Source: Pseudomonadota bacterium
GTDB lineage: Bacteria > Pseudomonadota > Gammaproteobacteria > Woeseiales > Woeseiaceae
Length of the DNA stretch: 32,493 nucleotides
Assembly: GCA_027295475.1 (NCBI GenBank)
Contig: JAPUKV010000044.1
Location: 1 to 32,493 of the forward strand
Direction of reading: 5' to 3'
This document shows positions 27,342 to 32,493 of the stretch, piece by piece. Both the position numbers and the translations under genes were made by a program. Numbering within the stretch: position 1 is the stretch's first letter; the number at the start of each line of letters is the position of its first letter. The notes beneath the pieces are model-generated. The model did not search any database, had not been told where the DNA came from, and saw only the letters and a program-made list of their open reading frames with translations.

Positions 27342-27899
27342 ATGCAGTTGCTGGCTGACTTTCTGCCATTACTTTTCTTTTTCGGTGCCTACCTGTACGA
27401 CGACCTGTATTTTGCGGTCGGCGTCCTGATGGTCGTGATGCCCATCGGCCTGGCGCTGAAGACATATTTGACGGGAAAACTCGACAAGATTTACCTCGCC
27501 TCGACGATTTTTCTCCTGGTGCTTGGTGGCGCGACCCTCTTTTATCGCAATCCACTCTTTCTCTACTGGAAGCCAACGGCATTCTATTGGGTAGTCAGTA
27601 TCGTATTCCTGGCAAGTCAGTGGATAGGTAAGATGACAATCGTGGAAAGGCTGTTCGGGCAGGCCGCCGCACTGAGCCGCGAGCACTGGGTCAAGCTGAA
27701 CCTTATGTGGGTGGCATTTTTTGTTTTCGCCGGCGGCCTGAATATCTATGTAGCCTACTCGTTCAGTCAACCTGTATGGGTGAAATTCAAAGTATTCGGC
27801 TTGCTCGGATTGACGTTTGTTTTTGTGATTATTCAGGCTATTTGGATGACGAAAGTCAGTAACAGGCGCGAGTCCGAGATCGAAAAATCGGAAGTCTAA
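27342..27899 (+). CDS. yciB: Inner membrane septation protein YciB (IspZ family)
   Basis: The 185-residue protein is almost wholly hydrophobic, with five or six membrane spans. It carries the family features [15 protein letters not shown] at the N-terminus, [18 protein letters not shown] in the middle, and [20 protein letters not shown] near the C-terminus. YciB/IspZ is linked to cell-envelope synthesis and septation and interacts with division proteins. It begins the operon yciB-yciI-bolA-ppiC, and yciI starts one base after its stop codon. Confidence 0.94.
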   Translation: MQLLADFLPLLFFFGAYLYDDLYFAVGVLMVVMPIGLALKTYLTGKLDKIYLASTIFLLVLGGATLFYRNPLFLYWKPTAFYWVVSIVFLASQWIGKMTIVERLFGQAAALSREHWVKLNLMWVAFFVFAGGLNIYVAYSFSQPVWVKFKVFGLLGLTFVFVIIQAIWMTKVSNRRESEIEKSEV

Positions 27900-27900
27900 G

Positions 27901-28200
27901 ATGTGGTACGCCATCATTAGTGAGGATGTGGAAAACAGCCTCGAGCTTCGTGCCAAAGTACGACAAGCGCATGTCGCACGTCTGCAGGCACTGGTCGATG
28001 GGGGGCGTCTCCTGACGGCTGGCCCTCACCCGGCAGTCGATGCAGAAAACCCTGGGTCGGCTGGATTTACGGGCAGCCTTGTCATTGCCGATTTTCCTTC
28101 GCTGCCCGACGCGCAGGCATGGGCTGATGCCGACCCTTATATCGAGACCGGCGTTTATGAAAAGGTTCTCGTCAAACCCTACAAAAGAGTCCTTCCTTGA
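27901..28200 (+). CDS. yciI: YciI family protein
   Basis: The 99-residue protein has the ferredoxin-like YciI fold signature. An early basic helix runs into H24 and [20 protein letters not shown], and [21 protein letters not shown] follows, with the conserved Asp-Pro. The domain resembles muconolactone isomerase, but its substrate is unknown in most species. GGAAG lies about 8 bases before the ATG. It is one base from yciB and overlaps bolA by four bases. The yciB-yciI neighbourhood is conserved in gammaproteobacteria. Confidence 0.92.
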   Translation: MWYAIISEDVENSLELRAKVRQAHVARLQALVDGGRLLTAGPHPAVDAENPGSAGFTGSLVIADFPSLPDAQAWADADPYIETGVYEKVLVKPYKRVLP

Positions 28201-28484
28201 GCGTCAACCGGGAACAACAGATCCGGCAATGCCTGGAAGAGTTTTTCCAGCCCACTGATCTATTGCTTAAAGATCAGAGTCAACTGCACGTAGGCCACGA
28301 GGGCGCAAAAGATGGCAAGGGCCATTTCGATGTCACGATCGTGTCGGAGGCGTTTGACGGCAAGAGTCGCATACAGCGGCACAGAATGGTCTATGATGCG
28401 CTGGGCAGCTTGCTCGAGTCTGACATTCACGCGCTCCGGATAAAGGCACATACGCCTTCAGAGCGTCGATCCCGCACAATGTAG
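28197..28484 (+). CDS. bolA: BolA family protein
   Basis: BolA-type proteins have a class II KH-like fold, pair with monothiol glutaredoxins in iron-sulfur handling, and can affect morphology genes. The 95-residue product carries [40 protein letters not shown], given here as a position cue (about residues 30-69). That span includes the conserved His and the RHR motif. It starts at a TTG overlapping the yciI stop (TTGA), and no ATG is available, so translation is coupled. Confidence 0.9.
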   Translation: MSVNREQQIRQCLEEFFQPTDLLLKDQSQLHVGHEGAKDGKGHFDVTIVSEAFDGKSRIQRHRMVYDALGSLLESDIHALRIKAHTPSERRSRTM

Positions 28485-28515
28485 TTTTTCACACTACCTC
28501 TAAGGAATCCCAATC

Positions 28516-29328
28516 ATGTATTCGAAGAACGGTTCCGCTACCGTCGGAGCACGCCGTTTTGCGATCACCATAACGATGACGGTAGCGCTCACAGCAGCGT
28601 CAGCTGGAGCCGAGACCATTGCGACGATTAATGGCGCCAATATCGATAGCTCCGTGCTGGAGGTCTATGTCCAGAGTCGTACGCAAAGGCCGCTTCGCGA
28701 GGTTAGCGCACAAGAGCGAGAGGGACTCGTTTCCGAACTGAAGGACCTGTTTATCCTCTCAACCCAGCCTAGCTCTGCAGACTTGAGAAAAGACCCGGAA
28801 ATCGCCGCACAACTTGAACTGGGGGAGCGTGCCATCCTCGCGCAGGCTTTCGCCGCCAAGTTTCTCACCGACAACGTGACTACGGAGGAAGAGATACAGG
28901 CGGAGTACGAGACGCAAGCAAAACTGGCTCCGCCGATGCAGTTCAAAGCTCGACACATTCTCGTGCCGACGCAAAGTGAAGCCATTGCTCTGATCGACCG
29001 GCTCCACACTGGCAGCGACTTCGCTACGCTCGCCATGGAAAACTCGACCGGACCTTCAGCCAATGACGGCGGCGCCCTGCCCTGGTTTTCTCCGGATCAG
29101 ATGGTAAGGCCTTTTTCAGATGCTGTAGCTGCACTCGAGGACGGCAAGTACACATCGGAGCCCATACAAACAGAATTTGGCTGGCATGTCATCCTGCGTG
29201 AAGAATCTCGGACAAACGAAGCACCACCACTAGAAAGCGTCCGTGACACAATAGCGCAAAACGTGGCTCAGAAAAAATTCCAAGATCATCTGGAAAAACT
29301 TCGCGCCGATACAGCAAGCAAGAACTAG
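28516..29328 (+). CDS. Exported PpiC/parvulin-type peptidyl-prolyl isomerase
   Basis: The 270-residue protein has a signal peptide (cleavage likely after A32, SAGA-ET) and a SurA-like helical N-terminal chaperone part. A parvulin domain at about 142-230 carries conserved H147 (KARHILV) and H224 (FGWHVIL), plus NDGGALPWFSPDQMV. It should act in the periplasm on outer-membrane or secreted proteins. The ATG has TAAGGA 9 bases upstream. It ends the yciB operon, and an intrinsic terminator follows 26 bp after the stop. Confidence 0.92.
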   Translation: MYSKNGSATVGARRFAITITMTVALTAASAGAETIATINGANIDSSVLEVYVQSRTQRPLREVSAQEREGLVSELKDLFILSTQPSSADLRKDPEIAAQLELGERAILAQAFAAKFLTDNVTTEEEIQAEYETQAKLAPPMQFKARHILVPTQSEAIALIDRLHTGSDFATLAMENSTGPSANDGGALPWFSPDQMVRPFSDAVAALEDGKYTSEPIQTEFGWHVILREESRTNEAPPLESVRDTIAQNVAQKKFQDHLEKLRADTASKN

Positions 29329-29354
29329 CTTTACTTAATACCTTATGGTTTAAC

Positions 29355-29382
29355 AAAAGGACGCCAACTGGCCTCCTTTTTT
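29355..29382 (+). terminator. Intrinsic terminator of the yciB-ppiC operon
   Basis: AAAAGGA-C-GCC (29355-29365) pairs with GGC-C-TCCTTTT (29370-29380) around the loop AACT, with one C-C mismatch. The T-run continues to 29382. It lies 26 bp after the ppiC stop codon. Confidence 0.8.
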
Positions 29383-29399
29383 CTTCACGGAATTTGTTT

Positions 29400-29442
29400 T
29401 GTGAGATCGATCACAGCAATCAAAAAGTGATCTTCCTATAGT
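29400..29442 (+). promoter_or_regulatory. CRP-dependent class II promoter
   Basis: TGTGA-N6-TCACA (29400-29415) matches the CRP/FNR-type core at all ten positions. A -10 box TATAGT lies at 29437-29442. If transcription starts at 29449, the CRP site is centred at -41.5, the exact class II position. The -35 region (ACAGCA) is poor, as expected of an activator-dependent promoter. The only thing downstream before a strong terminator is the predicted small RNA. Confidence 0.72.
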
Positions 29443-29448
29443 GCGTTG

Positions 29449-29546
29449 GAGTCACTTCTAATCGCTCAGGGGTGGCTTCTCCAACCCTCGCATCTTCTTT
29501 AATGTTGATTCGAGATCTAAGTCGGCAGGGACGCCGACTTTTTTTT
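29449..29546 (+). ncRNA. Predicted CRP-activated small RNA, about 98 nt
   Basis: No gene or homologue is recognised here. A canonical CRP-class II promoter points in, and a strong intrinsic terminator ends the unit about 98 nt later. Inside, AGGGGTGG (29468-29475) can pair with CCAACCCT (29481-29488), leaving a CTTCT loop. It is followed by an unpaired U/A-rich stretch, a good Hfq-binding layout. The loop region holds TTCTCCAAC, an anti-Shine-Dalgarno sequence complementary to the start region of the repeat-protein gene. The only ATG has no ribosome binding site and reads through the terminator, so the RNA is probably non-coding. Confidence 0.6.
29519..29546 (+). terminator. Strong intrinsic terminator of the predicted sRNA
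   Basis: AAGTCGGC (29519-29526) pairs perfectly with GCCGACTT (29533-29540) around a six-base loop (AGGGAC). Eight T (29539-29546) close it. On the minus strand the stem lacks a T-run, so it serves mainly the plus strand. Confidence 0.92.
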
Positions 29547-29560
29547 GGCTGCGATTCTGG

Positions 29561-30196
29561 TCAATCGAGACTTAGTAAAGGATCCGCAATCAGTAGGCTT
29601 GCGCCATCGTAAGACCAACCAGTAACAGCGAATTCGTCCCCTACCTGCGGCGCGCTACCATTCGATAATAGCGCCGTGTAATCGACCGTCATCCCACTGA
29701 CAACTGCGAAACCACCGGCCAGATCTACTTCATCAACGATACCGCGAAGGTAAGAAACACCTCCGAATCTCGCGCTCACCGAGAAGACCTGCGCATCCAG
29801 AATGCCACCGGTATCCGCATCAATAGACCCATACACAGCAATCGTCATCCTACTTCCCAGGCCATCAAAATCACCAAACACTGTCTGACCCAGCACGGAA
29901 ATAAACCCGTCGCCGACGTATCCAATTGCACCAAGTACAAGCAAGTCAGATCCGTGAATACCCAACGCGTCGCTGCCGTGGATTCCCAGAGCATCACTGC
30001 CATGGATGCCTAACGCATCGCTGCCGTGTATTCCCAGAGCATCGCTGCCATGTATTCCCAGGGCATCGCTACTGTCGGTACTCGCTGTTGTCGAAGTAGA
30101 TTGGGCGGCCGTCGCGACACCACTAACCAAAATGCACGCCAATCCAACCGCAATTAGTTGGACTGCGTCCTTCGTCAACCCTCTATCGCTCATCAT
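29561..30196 (-). CDS. Exported protein with five SDALGIHG repeats, function unknown
   Basis: I do not recognise a named function. The ATG at 30196 has GGAG 7 bases upstream and gives 211 residues. They comprise a signal peptide (LIAVGLACILVSGVATA, cleavage likely before AQS), a Ser/Thr-rich stretch, and five exact copies of SDALGIHG. A C-terminal part of about 120 residues is rich in beta-strand-like Gly/Val segments (GIVDEVDLAGGFAVVSGMTVDYTALL, positions about 153-178). That domain recalls OB-fold DUF5666-type proteins, but this is not certain. It lies 76 bp after a DUF6502-like gene on the same strand, probably in one operon. It should be periplasmic or surface-exposed. Confidence 0.8.
   Translation of the reverse strand: MMSDRGLTKDAVQLIAVGLACILVSGVATAAQSTSTTASTDSSDALGIHGSDALGIHGSDALGIHGSDALGIHGSDALGIHGSDLLVLGAIGYVGDGFISVLGQTVFGDFDGLGSRMTIAVYGSIDADTGGILDAQVFSVSARFGGVSYLRGIVDEVDLAGGFAVVSGMTVDYTALLSNGSAPQVGDEFAVTGWSYDGASLLIADPLLSLD
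29951..30070 (-). repeat. Five in-frame 24-bp repeats encoding SDALGIHG
   Basis: The five units are 29951-29974, 29975-29998, 29999-30022, 30023-30046 and 30047-30070. Each encodes exactly SDALGIHG. The DNA units differ at many third positions, so the peptide is conserved rather than freshly duplicated. The units are adjacent without spacers, which excludes a CRISPR array. Confidence 0.95.
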
Positions 30197-30272
30197 TCGA
30201 ATTCTCCAACTCTTCGAAATTATCAATGCGCTATTTGTTGTTTTTCCTATACTGTCGAGTCTCGCTCTTCGC

Positions 30273-31172
30273 TCATTTTTCAGTTGTTTCGTTTTGCGGA
30301 CTTCTGATCATTCCTTCATCTATAAGTAATGTTTTGAAACTCCTATCATCCACCCCTTCGCTCGTATAGTGATAAACACCTACACCTGTTCGAATCACTT
30401 CATCGCCCTTCTTAGGATCCGGTTTCGGTAATTTTGTCAACCAGTTATCAATTTCCTCCAATAGCGCCTGACATCGTTCACGCAGGTAATGATCAAATTT
30501 CGGTATGTCTTCTTTTCTGATTCCGTCGTCCGCAACTGCCAGTCGCTCCAATCGGCCCTTTCCAGGTGCTGACTTCGTCATGTTGAAGTCAATCGTGTTT
30601 ATAAAATTTCGAATCACACTTCCCGTTCTTTCGAAGTTATGCACACCCAAGGCCTCCGGTATGTAGTCCCGTCGCAATACTCGATACCAGCCGGCCTCTG
30701 TCTCCGTGACTGCAGATACACGTATCAATTCGTCAACAATCGATCGTGGCGACATATCGCCACTATGTCTCTTGACGAGCTCGGAAAACGTCGGCTCATC
30801 GGGCACTGCCGTCTCATATCGCAGCTCAAGAGGCATGCCGTACGGGCCAGTGAAATCCGGATCTGTGTGCCAACCCACCAAAACGCGAGTTAGTCGATTA
30901 AAACTTGTTTTTAGTTCGTATCGTTCTTTGGCTGCCTCGTCTATTACTCGTTTAACTTCTTTTCTTGTGAGACCTGTCATAACCGCAACGCGGGTACGGG
31001 TTGCCTTGCGGCCTGAAACTTTGAAATCTTTGAGCGCTACCTCTACATAAACAGCCTTTGCAACTTCAGAAAATTCGCCGAATGAGATACCTTGACGTAA
31101 GAGAATCCGTACTAGCGGCCCCATCAAATCGCGGTAGGCCGCGAGAAGCGTTTGTTTTACGGAATCGCTCAT
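30273..31172 (-). CDS. DUF6502-like protein with a putative helix-turn-helix
   Basis: The 299-residue protein resembles the DUF6502 family as I recall it. The opening PLVRILLRQGISFGEFSEVAKAV is followed by a probable helix-turn-helix at about 60-80 (TRVAVMTGLTRKEVKRV). A central region EPTFSELVKRHSGDMSPRSIVDEL and a C-terminal TGVGVYHYTSEG complete it. No membrane span or enzyme motif is seen, so a cytoplasmic DNA-binding role is possible. No proven function is known to me. It is followed by the exported repeat-protein gene and preceded by a partial paralogue. A palindrome CGGGAAT-N2-ATTCCCG lies 23 bp upstream of its start. Confidence 0.8.
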   Translation of the reverse strand: MSDSVKQTLLAAYRDLMGPLVRILLRQGISFGEFSEVAKAVYVEVALKDFKVSGRKATRTRVAVMTGLTRKEVKRVIDEAAKERYELKTSFNRLTRVLVGWHTDPDFTGPYGMPLELRYETAVPDEPTFSELVKRHSGDMSPRSIVDELIRVSAVTETEAGWYRVLRRDYIPEALGVHNFERTGSVIRNFINTIDFNMTKSAPGKGRLERLAVADDGIRKEDIPKFDHYLRERCQALLEEIDNWLTKLPKPDPKKGDEVIRTGVGVYHYTSEGVDDRSFKTLLIDEGMIRSPQNETTEK

Positions 31173-31706
31173 ATTTGAACATAATACCCATAGGCGGGAA
31201 TTTATTCCCGAACTATGTCACAGTCAACATTAAGTTAAGCGCATGGGTAACTTATGTCACATAGAGAATCGGTTCTTTGGGAACACAGGTTGTCAAGAAT
31301 GCCGTTTTGCCGAGACTCTGCCCGTTGAACAGCGTTGTTTGACGTTTCTGCTTAGGAAAAGGAAGAAATTAATAGGCATTTAAAACAAATGCTTATTACT
31401 ACTTTTTAATGTGTTTTATGATGTTAGTTGGCCTGCCGCAAACTCTTGCGTCAGTCCAAAAGTGAGCCTGGCAGGGAAACGAGCATTGATTCAAGCGTTT
31501 TGGACGGAGATGCACCAAATTATTGAAATTCCGTACAAAATGGCGGTTTTTTGCGCAAAGCGAAAGCTGGGTAGGAACTCATATCACCTTCTTCAGAATC
31601 GCCCAATGTCGCCTGTGCTGAACCTAGCCTACGGTGGTTTCTTGCCGGAGGTATCAACAGCAGGCAACTGAACTTACAACGCCATAAAGTTCAATGCGCA
31701 AAATAC
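31173..31706. promoter_or_regulatory. Intergenic region between the two DUF6502-like genes, with operator-like palindrome
   Basis: This 534-bp AT-rich gap holds no convincing gene. Close to the 30273-31172 gene lie a -10-like TATTAT (31181-31186, minus strand) and the inverted repeat CGGGAAT-TT-ATTCCCG (31195-31210), where the -35 would be. Two direct copies of a TATGTCACA motif (31214-31222 and 31253-31261) are 39 bp apart. An open frame at 31411-31671 has no ribosome binding site or recognisable content. Around 31374-31393 GGCATTT and AAATGCT form a weak hairpin. Confidence 0.5.
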
Positions 31707-32493
31707 TTAGCCTACTATGTCACTCTCCGATTTATCCTCCTCAAAGTAAAATACACCAACACCAACAGCACGTTCAGATATGTTTGAATCGTCACTCTCG
31801 TAGAGAGATTCATACGCAATAAACAAGTCATCGATTGATTCTATAAATTCTGCTAGGCGATCAGAACTTACTCGCCTTAATCGTGACACATCGCTGTCGC
31901 GGACATATTTTGTCGCTGCGATACGTTGCACCCATGTGTCATCGCCACTCTCGCTATTAGTGTTATGCGCTAGAGTAAGCGCAGCTGGGTAAAGAACCTT
32001 TGCAAGGCCATTTATCAATCTATCATGGACGTCGAGACCGGAAACATTCCTTTTGAGTACTTCGAGACGTCTATCGTCATGTTCCTTAACTGCCTTGATA
32101 CGTTTTAGCTCTGTCCGCATCGCACCTGGCGGGACGTCTCCGCCGAATTTGCGTACAAGATCGGAAAACGTAGCTCCTTCCCCGTCAAAGTCCAAAACTT
32201 TTGGCGTATCTGATTCTGTAAGAAACTCTTTTTCCGAGTGCCACCTATGCAAAATGGTTTCCATGGGCGTGGATCGAAAAACAAGAGTGGCATCGCCAGC
32301 AGCAGACTTGTCCCTGATTCGTCTGACCTCTTTTCGTGTAAGACCGGTCATAACTGCAACTCGCGAGATGTTTGTGGGCCGGCCTCGCAGGCCGTAGTCT
32401 TTAGTCGCTATGCCGACGAATGCCGTTTTGGATATTTCTGCGAACTCGCGGTACCCGATTCCGGCGCGAAGAAGCGCTCTGGCGAGCGGTCTC
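31707..32493 (-). CDS. Second DUF6502-like protein (5' end beyond the window)
   Basis: The frame is open to the window edge. Residues before the internal Met at 32351 continue the homology (RPLARALLRAGIGYREFAEI, then RVAVMTGLTRKEVRR), so the gene starts outside. It is a paralogue of the protein at 30273-31172. Both share the N-terminal LLR-G-I-EF motif, the putative helix-turn-helix RVAVMTGLTRKEV, the ATFSDLVRKFGGDVPPGAM segment and the C-terminal VGVGVFYF. The middle parts have diverged strongly. At least 261 codons are visible. Function is unknown; the tandem arrangement suggests duplication or separate regulators of the exported protein. Confidence 0.78.
   Translation of the reverse strand, partial: RPLARALLRAGIGYREFAEISKTAFVGIATKDYGLRGRPTNISRVAVMTGLTRKEVRRIRDKSAAGDATLVFRSTPMETILHRWHSEKEFLTESDTPKVLDFDGEGATFSDLVRKFGGDVPPGAMRTELKRIKAVKEHDDRRLEVLKRNVSGLDVHDRLINGLAKVLYPAALTLAHNTNSESGDDTWVQRIAATKYVRDSDVSRLRRVSSDRLAEFIESIDDLFIAYESLYESDDSNISERAVGVGVFYFEEDKSESDIVG

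Noticed and set aside
29502..29620. Small open frame starting at the ATG inside the predicted sRNA
   Set aside because: It lacks a ribosome binding site, would read through the terminator hairpin and continues antisense to the repeat-protein gene.
29951..30070. CRISPR array
   Set aside because: The 24-bp units are contiguous, in frame, without spacers, and encode a conserved octapeptide.
31411..31671. Open frame of 86 codons in the gap between the DUF6502-like genes
   Set aside because: No ribosome binding site, composition unlike the neighbours, and no recognisable motif. Kept as non-coding.

Overview
The window is a piece of a gammaproteobacterial chromosome. The gene orders gyrA-serC-(serA)-pheA-aroA-cmk-rpsA-ihfB-lapA-lapB, ubiG-phosphatase-yciK and yciO-scpA-scpB-rluB, and GyrA residues that fall on E. 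coli numbering, all point that way. GC is moderately high over most of the window and visibly lower after about 29.3 kb. Family-level placement (a marine Woeseiaceae or Steroidobacteraceae-like lineage) is only a guess.

Layout. 0-2.4 kb: tRNA-Val(GAC) and uvrB on the minus strand. 2.4-3.8 kb: a class I aminotransferase and tRNA-Asn with promoter and terminator, on the plus strand. 4.0-6.6 kb: a small accessory island with an amino-acid 2OG-Fe(II) dioxygenase, a ThrB-type kinase, a decayed cysteine-synthase-like gene and an orphan oadG. 6.7-20.1 kb: one long minus-strand run, read from gyrA down to galU. It covers DNA topology, serine and aromatic amino acid synthesis, CMP kinase, ribosomal protein S1, IHF-beta, LPS-assembly control, a helix-hairpin-helix protein and UDP-glucose synthesis. 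20.4-23.9 kb: plus-strand operon ubiG, a MupP-like phosphatase, rmuC, yciK. 24.0-27.2 kb: minus-strand cluster yciO-scpA-scpB-rluB. 27.3-29.3 kb: plus-strand operon yciB-yciI-bolA-ppiC. 29.4-32.5 kb: accessory end with a predicted CRP-dependent small RNA, an exported protein with five identical octapeptides, and two DUF6502-type proteins, the second cut by the window edge.

The core runs hang together. Many junctions are short overlaps or very short gaps (pheA/aroA, aroA/cmk, lapA/lapB, phosphatase/rmuC, yciB/yciI, yciI/bolA), so translational coupling is likely.

The strongest new candidates are four. (1) An unannotated RNA gene of about 98 nt at 29449-29546, with a perfect CRP core site centred at -41.5 of its predicted start and a strong intrinsic terminator. 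(2) The exported repeat protein, whose octapeptide is kept identical in five copies although the codons have diverged. (3) The dioxygenase-kinase pair beside a cysteine-synthase remnant, which suggests an amino-acid hydroxylation-phosphorylation pathway. (4) rluB, whose homology-supported start is an ATA codon.
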